A stretch of DNA of 64,000 nucleotides, taken from assembly GCF_012689525.1 (NCBI RefSeq), contig NZ_CP051514.1:1178001-1242000 (forward strand). The letters are read 5' to 3'. A program made the position numbers and the translations under genes. Shown piece after piece: positions 23,044 to 30,271 of the stretch; positions within the stretch are counted from its first letter, which is position 1, and every line of letters begins with the position of its first letter. The stretch comes from Paraburkholderia aromaticivorans (GTDB lineage Bacteria > Pseudomonadota > Gammaproteobacteria > Burkholderiales > Burkholderiaceae). The notes below the pieces were generated by a model. It searched no databases. It saw only the letters and a program-made list of their open reading frames with translations, and had not been told where the DNA came from.

Positions 23044-23733
23044 ATGGAAGACAACCGACAGATTTTCAGCATGTTGAGCGCACTGCTGGATTACCCCGAC
23101 CAGGCTCTGGTCGACGCACTCGCCGGGATTCGCTCCGCGCTCGTCGAACATCGCGGTTTTCCGCCGGTCACACGCGCAGCCTTGCTCGACCTGGTAGACC
23201 GACTGTCGGCTCGGCCGCTGCTGGATCTGCAGGAAGACTACGTCGAAACCTTCGACCGTGGACGGGCAACCTCACTCTATCTGTTTGAGCACGTGCACGG
23301 TGAGTCGCGCGAGCGGGGACAGGCCATGGTGGATCTACTAGCAATGTACGAAGCGAAGGGTCTGTTTCTCAGCGCCAGCGAGTTACCTGACTACTTGCCC
23401 GTCTTCCTGGAATTTCTGGCTCACGAAACGTCGGCGCAAGCGCACGCGCTACTTGGTGAAATTGCCGACATCAACCGGCAGATCGCGACCAGACTGGCCG
23501 AGCGCGGAACACCGTATTTTGCCGCGGTTGCGGCATTGTTGCCGCTCGCTGGCGAAGCACCGCTGGTGGACGCAAGCACGGCAACATGCGACGCCGCGAC
23601 GATGCACGAAATCGATAGCGAAGCGCTCGATCGCGAATGGCAGGAGGAGCCGGTAAGTTTCATGGGCGCGCAGGCGCCTGTTTCTACGCAGCCCCAGACC
23701 GTGCAGTTTTACGACAAAAGGCCGCCACGTTAG
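23044..23733 (+). CDS. narJ: Nitrate reductase molybdenum cofactor assembly chaperone
   Basis: A 229-residue NarJ/TorD-family chaperone that binds apo-NarGH and is needed for cofactor insertion and membrane attachment; it is not part of the final enzyme. Family sequence includes LLDYPDQALVDALAGIR at the start and VETFDRGRATSLYLFEHVHG near residue 67, then ELPDYLPVFLEFLA. It begins immediately after the narH stop codon. The C-terminal tail is low-complexity, as is usual. Confidence 0.96.
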   Translation: MEDNRQIFSMLSALLDYPDQALVDALAGIRSALVEHRGFPPVTRAALLDLVDRLSARPLLDLQEDYVETFDRGRATSLYLFEHVHGESRERGQAMVDLLAMYEAKGLFLSASELPDYLPVFLEFLAHETSAQAHALLGEIADINRQIATRLAERGTPYFAAVAALLPLAGEAPLVDASTATCDAATMHEIDSEALDREWQEEPVSFMGAQAPVSTQPQTVQFYDKRPPR

Positions 23734-23801
23734 CTAGGGATGAGCAATTTTCGAGGTCCCCTCCTCGCATTCGAGAGCAACATCCTTGTTGGAGAAGCCT
23801 T

Positions 23802-24488
23802 ATGAGTCAGCACTTCGTCAACGCTCTTTTGTTTGGCATCTATCCCTACGTCTGTCTCGCAATCTGGCTGCTTGGCAGCCTGATCCGTTTCGATCGCGAG
23901 CAGTACACATGGAAGAGCGATTCGTCGCAACTGCTCAGACGTCGTCAATTGCGCCTGGGTAGCAATCTGTTTCACGTCGGCGTATTGATCGTGATCGGCG
24001 GCCACTTCGCGGGGTTCCTTGCTCCGCACTGGATGGTCTCGCCGTTCCTGAACGCCTCGCAGCATCAATGGCTCGCCGTGATGGCTGGCGGCATCGCGGG
24101 TGTCGTTGCGATTGTCGGACTGTCGATCCTGCTGTACCGGCGCCTGTCCGATCCGCGCATTCGCATCAATAGCGCTCATGCGGACATCCTGGTGCTGGCA
24201 ATTCTGTGGCTGCAACTCGCGCTTGGACTGGCCACCATACCGCTGTCTTTGGCTCATATGGACGGTGCGATGTTCGAGACCCTGAGTGACTATGTGAAGG
24301 GCGTCGTCACGTTTCAACCAGGTGCCGCAGACTTCATCGTCCAGGCTCCGCTCGTCTACAAGATCCATATTGCGCTCGGCTTCACGATTTTCCTCATTTC
24401 CCCATTCACCCGCCTCGTCCACATCTGGAGCGGCATGGCCACGCTGGGTTTTCTGGTTCGGCCTCGCCAGATCGTGCGTAAGCGCTAA
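23802..24488 (+). CDS. narI: Respiratory nitrate reductase gamma subunit
   Basis: A 228-residue membrane cytochrome b that oxidises quinol and passes electrons to NarH. Five hydrophobic segments are visible. Haem-ligand histidines are in FHVGVLIVIGGHFAGFLAPH (near residue 60) and YKIHIALGFTIF plus LVHIWSG near the C-terminus. The frame is open upstream into narJ, but ATG 23802 with TTGGAGAAG before it gives the homologous start MSQHFVNALLFGIYPYVCLA. It is 68 bases after narJ. Confidence 0.97.
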   Translation: MSQHFVNALLFGIYPYVCLAIWLLGSLIRFDREQYTWKSDSSQLLRRRQLRLGSNLFHVGVLIVIGGHFAGFLAPHWMVSPFLNASQHQWLAVMAGGIAGVVAIVGLSILLYRRLSDPRIRINSAHADILVLAILWLQLALGLATIPLSLAHMDGAMFETLSDYVKGVVTFQPGAADFIVQAPLVYKIHIALGFTIFLISPFTRLVHIWSGMATLGFLVRPRQIVRKR

Positions 24489-24503
24489 TTCGAGGAATTT
24501 CTC

Positions 24504-25301
24504 ATGTCGACAAACCACGAAATCTCAGCCACGGCCCCCAGCACTGACGAACTTAGCGTCAACGGTGCCGTGATCGATGTCGCCGCGATTGCATCCGAAT
24601 CCGCGCTGCACGCGGACGAGGCCGATCCCGGCCACGCCGCGCGTCGGACGCTGGTCGTGCGTGAACTGCTTGCCCAGCGGGCCGTTGCAACTGGTTTGTT
24701 GGCGAACGGCGCCGATCTTGACGATGAAACCCTTGACCGTCTGCTGGAAATGGAATGCGCGATCCCGGTGCCGTCCGACGAAGAATGCCAGCGTTACTAC
24801 GCAGCGAACGCGCAGAAATTCCGCAGTGCGGACCTGGTCTTCGCGCGCCACATCCTCTTTGCGCTGACCGAAAAGGCAGCGATGACGCGGGTCCGCGCCC
24901 GCGCTGAAGAAGCGCACCGCGAGCTCGCGCAACATCACGACCGGTTCGATGCGCTCGCCCGAACGTTATCCAATTGTCCGTCCGGGCAGGTCGGCGGGAA
25001 TCTCGGGCAGTTGAGCCGCGGCGAGAGCGTGCCGGAATTCGAGGCGGCAATTTTCGGCAGCCAGCACATCGGCCTGCTACCGGGGCTCGTCAATACGCGT
25101 TATGGCTTTCATATTGTCTGGGTGGAGCGCCGCGTCGCCGGTGTACCTCTTCCGTTTGAAGTGGTGCAAGCGACCGTCGGACGCTATCTCGCTGAGCATG
25201 TCCGGCACAAGTCGATTCAGCAATATTTGACCCTGCTGGCATCCAGCGCCGAACTGCGCGGCATTTCGCTGGATGTACGCCCCGGCCTGTTGTTGCAATA
25301 G
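24504..25301 (+). CDS. PpiC-type (parvulin) peptidylprolyl isomerase of the nar operon
   Basis: A 265-residue protein with a C-terminal parvulin domain (about residues 110-220), seen in LVFARHILFALTEKAAM, GGNLGQLSRGESVPEFEAAI and NTRYGFHIVWVERR. The N-terminal 100 residues are helical and lack a signal peptide, so it is probably cytoplasmic, like the NifM and NarG-associated isomerases found in several nar operons. It sits 15 bases after narI and before narK, and probably helps fold or mature the large nitrate reductase. The specific client is inference from position. Confidence 0.88.
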   Translation: MSTNHEISATAPSTDELSVNGAVIDVAAIASESALHADEADPGHAARRTLVVRELLAQRAVATGLLANGADLDDETLDRLLEMECAIPVPSDEECQRYYAANAQKFRSADLVFARHILFALTEKAAMTRVRARAEEAHRELAQHHDRFDALARTLSNCPSGQVGGNLGQLSRGESVPEFEAAIFGSQHIGLLPGLVNTRYGFHIVWVERRVAGVPLPFEVVQATVGRYLAEHVRHKSIQQYLTLLASSAELRGISLDVRPGLLLQ

Positions 25302-25418
25302 TGATTGGCCGCGCCGTTTGCAGCGTATCGGTATCTGCATTCGGCAGGCCCCGCCCGCACATCGATCGATGTCGTCCGTATAAAACCGTCATCTGCGATG
25401 CCCTGCTCTGGAGCAGCC

Positions 25419-26654
25419 ATGCGTTCACGAAGAAGCCCGATGTTGGTTCTGTGCGTTACGACTTTGGCATTTCTCGTCTGCTTCGTGGTCTGGATGATGT
25501 TCGGCGTGCTCGGCATCGAGCTACGAACCGAGCTTAACCTGAACAGTGCAGAGTTCGGCCTGCTGACGGCCACGCCGGTTCTGACCGGCGCGCTTTTGCG
25601 CGTGCCGCTGGGCATCTGGACCGACCGTTTTGGTGGCCGCGTGGTGATGACACTATTGCTGATCCTCTGTGCGATCCCGGTGTTCCTGATCTCCTACGCG
25701 ACGGCGCTCTGGCAGTTTCTCTCGATCGGCCTGTGTCTCGGCGCCGTCGGCGCGTCGTTCGCGGTGGGTACGCCGTATGTCGCGCGGTTCTTCCCGCCCG
25801 AAAAACGTGGCTTTGCCATGGGATTCTTTGGCGCCGGCACGGTCGGCGCCGCCGTGAACCTGTTCGTCACGCCTTCGCTGCAGGCTGCCTGGGGCTGGAG
25901 AGCTGTCCCGAAAATCTATGCTCTCGCCCTCCTCGTCACTGCGCTGGTGTTCTGGCTGGGCTCCGCCACCGACCCGGGCGCAGGTAAATCGTCGGGGCCA
26001 TGGTACAAGCAGTTCCAGGTTCTGAAGAACCCCAAGATATGGAAGTACTGCCAGTACTACTCGATCTGCTTCGGTGGTTTCACCGCGTTATCACTGTGGA
26101 TCCCACAATATCTGAAGGGTGAATTCGGCTTTTCGGTCGTCACCGCCGCGGCGTTAGCCGCCGGCTTTTCGCTGCCGGGATCGGTATTGCGCGCGCTGGG
26201 TGGCACCCTGTCCGACCGCTTCGGTGCGCATAAGGTGACGTGGTGGGGATTGTGGGCTGCGTGGGTATGTCTATTCCTGTTGTCGTACCCGGATACCTCT
26301 TTCGTGGTGAGCACGATCGGCGGCCCGCGCAGCTTTCATATCCATCTGGGTGTCCCGGTCTTCATCGGGCTTCTATTCGTTCTCGGCGTGGTGTTCGCGT
26401 TCGGTATGGCGTCGACGTTCAAGTACGTCGCCGACGACTTTCCGGAGCAAATGGGCGTCGTCACCGGCATCGTTGGACTGGCTGGCGGATTGGGTGGCTT
26501 CCTGCTACCGATCCTTTTCGGCGTGATTCTTGACTGGCTTGGCGTTCGCTCGAGTTGCTTCATGTTTCTGTACGGCATCGTCTGGGTGTCGCTGATTCTG
26601 CTGTATCAATCCAGCGTGCGACAGGTCCGCATCGACGGAACAGCTCCGCAGTGA
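25419..26654 (+). CDS. narK: NarK-type nitrate/nitrite transporter (MFS)
   Basis: A 411-residue major facilitator with twelve hydrophobic segments. The loop motif GIWTDRFGGRVVM and the glycine-rich signature FFGAGTVGAAVNLFVTPSLQ are characteristic of the nitrate/nitrite porter subfamily. The C-terminal half has the matching GVVTGIVGLAGGLGGFLLPI. The open frame begins upstream at a TTG, but ATG 25419 has CTGGAG before it and starts just ahead of the first membrane helix. Position at the end of the nar operon supports nitrate import and nitrite export. Confidence 0.93.
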   Translation: MRSRRSPMLVLCVTTLAFLVCFVVWMMFGVLGIELRTELNLNSAEFGLLTATPVLTGALLRVPLGIWTDRFGGRVVMTLLLILCAIPVFLISYATALWQFLSIGLCLGAVGASFAVGTPYVARFFPPEKRGFAMGFFGAGTVGAAVNLFVTPSLQAAWGWRAVPKIYALALLVTALVFWLGSATDPGAGKSSGPWYKQFQVLKNPKIWKYCQYYSICFGGFTALSLWIPQYLKGEFGFSVVTAAALAAGFSLPGSVLRALGGTLSDRFGAHKVTWWGLWAAWVCLFLLSYPDTSFVVSTIGGPRSFHIHLGVPVFIGLLFVLGVVFAFGMASTFKYVADDFPEQMGVVTGIVGLAGGLGGFLLPILFGVILDWLGVRSSCFMFLYGIVWVSLILLYQSSVRQVRIDGTAPQ

Positions 26655-26710
26655 CTGAATGAACAGTCGACTTACTGTGCCCTGCCGACACGACACCCCA
26701 TGGATGATCA

Positions 26711-27124
26711 ATGATGAGTGTTTCGAGTTTTGATGAGCTGATTCGCGTCGCGCGGCAACAACCCGAACCTCAGCGTTTGCTGTTCGTATTCACTACGGTT
26801 GAATTGCCCGAAGACTGCACGGCCGAACAGCGGGTCCGCTTCGAAGCTGGTGAGGGTGGCGTGTTGACGCCATTGATGTGCTTTGACAAAACGCCTGAAG
26901 AACTCGGCACGTTTAGCGATCTGCTCGACGAATCGCGACAGGTTCTCCAGGAATGGGCAGTCGTCTTTGTCGCGGCTCTCTCGGGTAGAAACGGGTGTGC
27001 GCCGCGGACTGAAGACGCCGAAGCGCCATTGAACAGGATGGTGGAATCGATCAAGGCTGGGACTGTCGGCATGTTTATTCCATTCGATGCGCACGGTCAA
27101 CCAGTGATATTTGGTCCGAACTGA
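26711..27124 (+). CDS. Conserved protein of unknown function in the nar cluster
   Basis: A 137-residue soluble protein with no signal peptide or membrane segment. It is acidic and begins SSFDELIRVARQQPEPQRLL, then LLFVFTTVELPEDC; a glycine-rich EAGEGGVLTPLMCFDK follows. Similar small proteins occur beside nitrate reductase genes in Burkholderiaceae and have been labelled ribonucleotide reductase alpha subunit in some databases, but nothing in the sequence (no catalytic cysteines, far too short) supports that. It lies 56 bases after narK on the same strand, suggesting co-transcription. No function is assigned. Confidence 0.75.
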   Translation: MMSVSSFDELIRVARQQPEPQRLLFVFTTVELPEDCTAEQRVRFEAGEGGVLTPLMCFDKTPEELGTFSDLLDESRQVLQEWAVVFVAALSGRNGCAPRTEDAEAPLNRMVESIKAGTVGMFIPFDAHGQPVIFGPN

Positions 27125-27157
27125 ACAGATCCGTCACTGACTGCGATCGCCTCGCCA

Positions 27158-27319
27158 ATGACGCGTTCCCCACCAAGCCAGGTCAAAGCGCAATGGAACG
27201 GTTGCTTCCGTCGCGCGATTGCGGAATCGCGGGATACCCTGCATGCCGAGCGGGGTCAGGCCGCGCCCGGGGAAGTCACGACACAGGCGGCAGCGATGCG
27301 GGGACCTGACGAGGAATGA
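27158..27319 (+). CDS. Possible small ORF coupled to the P450 gene
   Basis: 53 codons beginning MTRSPPSQVKAQWNGCF and ending in a TGA that overlaps an ATG of the P450 frame (ATGA at 27316-27319). The overlap is what translational coupling looks like, but there is no ribosome-binding site and no recognisable family, so it may be spurious. Confidence 0.25.
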   Translation: MTRSPPSQVKAQWNGCFRRAIAESRDTLHAERGQAAPGEVTTQAAAMRGPDEE

Positions 27320-27321
27320 GC

Positions 27322-28476
27322 ATGAACGACAAGCTGACAAACGATTGGGATCCGAGGTCCGATGACGTCGCGCGCGATCAGGCTGCGGCATATGATGACA
27401 TGCGGCACCGCTGTCCCGTCGCGCACAGTGACTACATGAACTTATCCCTGTTCCGCCATGAAGATGTCATTCGCGTGCTCAACGATCCTGAAACGTTCAG
27501 CAGTGCGGTCTCAAAATATCTCTCCGTGCCCAATGGCATGGATCCTCCTGAGCACACCCAGTACAGAAGCATTATCGAGCCATATTTCAGCCCGCAGCGC
27601 ATGGCGGTCTTCGAGCCGGTGTGTCGGGAGATTGCCGTCAGTCTGGTAAATGGACTTTCGAGGTGCGGTGAAGTCGAATTCAATGCCCGGTTTGCACAAG
27701 ACTTTGCAATACGGATCCAGTGCGCTTTTCTGGGCTGGCCACACGATTTGCGTACGCCGCTTCTTCACTGGATTCGCAAGAACCATGAAGCCACGCTGGC
27801 GGGTGACAGGCTCGCTCTCGACCGGGTGGCCCTCGAATTTGACACCTACATCAAGGGTTTGCTTGAGCGACTGCGGGAATCGGGTGCGGATGCACCGGAC
27901 GATATCACGACCAGCCTGTTACGTGACCGGATCGGGGACCGGCTGCTGAACGACGACGAAATTGTCAGCGTCCTGCGCAACTGGACCGTCGGCGAACTCG
28001 GGACGATTGCGGCGTGCGTGGGGATTCTCGCTCATTACCTTGCCGAACATCCCGATGTCCAGCGCCAGTTGCGGGAGCAGCCGTCGCTATTGTCAACGGC
28101 CATCGACGAAATACTCCGGATCAGGGCGCCGCTCATCGCCAATCGGCGCATCAGTACCAAACCGGTGGAAATCGGTGGTTGCGAGGTACCGGCCGGCCAG
28201 CGTATCACGCTGATCTGGGCTTCCGCGAACCGGGACGAGACGGTTTTTGGCGCCCCTGACGAATTCCGGCTCGACCGCGATCCGGCAAGTAACCTGCTAT
28301 ACGGTTCCGGCATTCATGATTGTCCGGGTGCGCCGCTCGCGCGGCTCGAACTGCGTATTGGCATGGAAGAACTGCTTGCGCGCACTACCTGGATTGCGCT
28401 CGTGCCGGGCGGCCTCGTCGCGAAAGCCGTGTATCCGGGTGCCGGCTTTTCTGTGTTGCCATTGTGCATCGAGTGA
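27322..28476 (+). CDS. Cytochrome P450 with atypical I-helix
   Basis: A soluble bacterial P450 of about 384 residues. The haem loop YGSGIHDCPGAPLARLELR near residue 330 contains the thiolate cysteine. The K-helix ExxR is EILR in IDEILRIRAP. The I-helix, where most P450s have (A/G)Gx(D/E)T for oxygen activation, reads NWTVGELGTIAACVG: the acid is Leu and the next residue Gly. GAGGA before ATG 27322 favours this start over the ATG six bases earlier. It has no ferredoxin or reductase neighbour. Being downstream of narK suggests a link to nitrogen oxides, as for fungal P450nor or nitrating P450s, but that is speculation. Confidence 0.88.
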   Translation: MNDKLTNDWDPRSDDVARDQAAAYDDMRHRCPVAHSDYMNLSLFRHEDVIRVLNDPETFSSAVSKYLSVPNGMDPPEHTQYRSIIEPYFSPQRMAVFEPVCREIAVSLVNGLSRCGEVEFNARFAQDFAIRIQCAFLGWPHDLRTPLLHWIRKNHEATLAGDRLALDRVALEFDTYIKGLLERLRESGADAPDDITTSLLRDRIGDRLLNDDEIVSVLRNWTVGELGTIAACVGILAHYLAEHPDVQRQLREQPSLLSTAIDEILRIRAPLIANRRISTKPVEIGGCEVPAGQRITLIWASANRDETVFGAPDEFRLDRDPASNLLYGSGIHDCPGAPLARLELRIGMEELLARTTWIALVPGGLVAKAVYPGAGFSVLPLCIE

Positions 28477-28512
28477 ATACCCTATTGCTCGACCAGGGGC
28501 TCACTCAAAGTC

Positions 28513-29228
28513 TCATCGACTCGTCGTGAAATGTGGTCGCGCCGATTCCGAGCCGGTTTCGAAGACGATCGCCGCTCGCGTCATCCCACGGAATGCCCGA
28601 CAGGCACGCAGCTCAGCCAGAAGCGTATCGAGCGAAGAACTCGCTTGATCTCGTCGGGCGCAGCGTCGAAGGCGGCCGCCAATGTCGAGCTCGCGAGCAC
28701 CTCCCAGTCGCGTGCAGCGCCGAGTTCGCTCGCTATCCCCTTAGTTCTTCCTGCAAAGATGGCGGGGGCGTTATCAGATCTTCGAGGAGGTCGAATGCAG
28801 AGCGCAGGCGTCGCAGACCCACCCACATCTGATGGACGCTCGAAGGGTCGTGTACTGACACCACCCTACGCTCGTTGCCGTGGATCTGTGCCAGACAGTT
28901 CTGTGCGATGGACTGGAACGCCTGCTCCACGCTAACGTCCTTCCTTAGCTTGAGCGTCTGCGCACATACCGATTGGCTGTGACCAGTTTATAGCCCCCAT
29001 CGCCCTTCCTGATGTAGCCGATCTTCAGCGGCACGGTCTCCAGCAGGTCAAGCGCGAACTGGTAGAGGTGATCGGGTTCGCCGCTCTTCAGTTCCATTTC
29101 GACCTCGTGAATCGGAGCGGTGGCGTCTCCAGCTTCGACGACGCCCTCATCCAGTGCAAGTTCGATCTCGTCGCCTTTCGGCAGACGCAGCAAGGCAACA
29201 GACCGATCCACCCGCGTGACGAAGGCAC
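28513..29228 (-). pseudogene. CYTH-CHAD domain protein remnant (triphosphatase-like)
   Basis: The right part encodes the middle and end of a CYTH domain: FVTRVDRSVALLRLPKGDEI, HEVEMELKSGEPDHLYQF. After a frameshift near 28960 a CHAD domain follows: VSVEQAFQSIAQNCLAQIHG, MWVGLRRLRSAFDLLED. After another shift near 28740 comes ASELGAARDWEVLASSTL. The N-terminal ExExK motif of CYTH is missing because the sequence is cut at about 29228 against an unrelated fragment. Intact relatives (YgiF type) hydrolyse inorganic triphosphate. At least two frameshifts plus 5' truncation make it non-functional. The exact left end is uncertain. Confidence 0.75.
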
Positions 29229-29356
29229 AGGTGAAGTTGTCATTGCAGTACACCTGGTTCCTCAAGTTCAATGGTGCACGTTTCAACTATGACGACAACG
29301 GGAGGAATGCCGGTGCCAACAACACGTCGTATCTGCTCGGATGGTTCGTATTCTGA
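29229..29356 (+). pseudogene. C-terminal remnant of an outer-membrane beta-barrel protein
   Basis: About 42 codons reading QVKLSLQYTWFLKFNG, NYDDNGRNAGANNTSYLL and ending GWFVF-stop. The alternating pattern and terminal aromatic Phe are typical of a last beta-strand of an outer-membrane protein. The rest of the gene is absent; upstream DNA is the opposing CYTH remnant. It precedes the cytochrome remnant by 54 bases, as expected for a former two-gene unit. Confidence 0.55.
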
Positions 29357-29410
29357 CGCACGGGGCTGGTGATCAGAATGTTCAACCCGCACAGTCTGAC
29401 GAGAACGCGC

Positions 29411-30029
29411 ATGAAGATGTTACTTACCTCACGGTTGCCACTGGCCGCGCTACTTGCGGGATCTGGGCTGATCTCGGTGCCAGCCCCGACCTGGGCCGAG
29501 GATCGCGGCCGCCTGGCCGCACAGCTTCGTTCGGCGTGCCACGGCGTGCATGGCCACAGCGACTCGCCAATGTTTCCGCGGCTCAATGCGCAGACGCCGG
29601 AATACCTTGTCACGCAGCTAAAGGGATTCCGCGAACACACCCACGGCGAGACCGACGCCCGCTCGTACATGTGGGCTATCGCGTCGCAACTGGATGATGC
29701 CACCATCCAGTCGCTAGCTGACTACTTCTCACATCAGCGAGCCACCCGGCGCAGCGGGTGATGCCGCTCTGCTGGCCAGTGGGCAGGAAATCTTTGAGCA
29801 CGGCGTGCCGGATCAGGGTACACCCGCATGCGCGTCATACCACGGCGCGCAGGCCCAGGGGGCCGGCACTTTTCCGCGTCTCGCAGGGCAGCATCAGGCG
29901 TATCTGCCGCGACAAATCGAGGTTTTCAAAAATGGTACGCGCGGCAACACCCCCGTGATGACAGCCGTCACGCATACGTTGAACGCTGACCAGGCCAGGG
30001 CCGTTGCAGCCTATCTGCAATCCAGATAA
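29411..30029 (+). pseudogene. Diheme c4-type cytochrome remnant, both haem motifs destroyed
   Basis: Begins with a signal peptide (MKMLLTSRLPLAALLAGSGL) and continues as a two-domain cytochrome c4-like protein. The first haem site reads RSACHG where CxxCH is expected (Cys replaced by Arg, CGT for TGT). The second reads CASYHGAQ (second Cys replaced by Tyr). Between them the frame is broken near 29745: YFSHQ continues as EPPGAAGDAALLASGQEIFE only after a shift. The C-terminal part GTFPRLAGQHQAYLPRQI is otherwise well conserved. Three independent lesions show long-standing loss of function. Confidence 0.85.
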
Positions 30030-30094
30030 ACGGCTGCCAATTTATGCGGTCGACGGGGGCGCTGACCACATGGACCACCGTGTCCGCGCGGCCC

Positions 30095-30108
30095 TTGATC
30101 ATCATCAA
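30095..30108. promoter_or_regulatory. Consensus FNR/ANR box upstream of hemerythrin gene
   Basis: TTGAT-CATC-ATCAA is a perfect match to the FNR consensus TTGAT-N4-ATCAA. It is centred about 147 bases before the start codon of the interrupted hemerythrin-like gene at 30249, in intergenic DNA. It suggests oxygen-limited activation of that gene; no -10 element was verified. Confidence 0.65.
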
Positions 30109-30262
30109 AGCCGTGGCGTTTGCGCGCTTTGATGTCGAGAGGAAAATGACTAACATTAAAGTGTCGGCGCAACTTCCTGCTCATGCAGCTGGTGTGAAGC
30201 AGCAAATCGATTCGCCCATGCTTTTCATGTACTGCTGCGGAGTTTGATATGCAGTCTCTGGG

Positions 30263-30271
30263 ATCGCGTAA
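30263..30271. repeat. 9-bp target-site duplication of the IS256-family element
   Basis: ATCGCGTAA at 30263-30271 is repeated exactly at 31696-31704, flanking the element. It proves insertion by transposition into the hemerythrin gene and implies a recent event. Confidence 0.93.

Noticed and set aside
26711..27124. Annotation as a ribonucleotide reductase alpha subunit
   Set aside because: The protein is only 137 residues, without the catalytic cysteines or nucleotide-binding regions of that enzyme.
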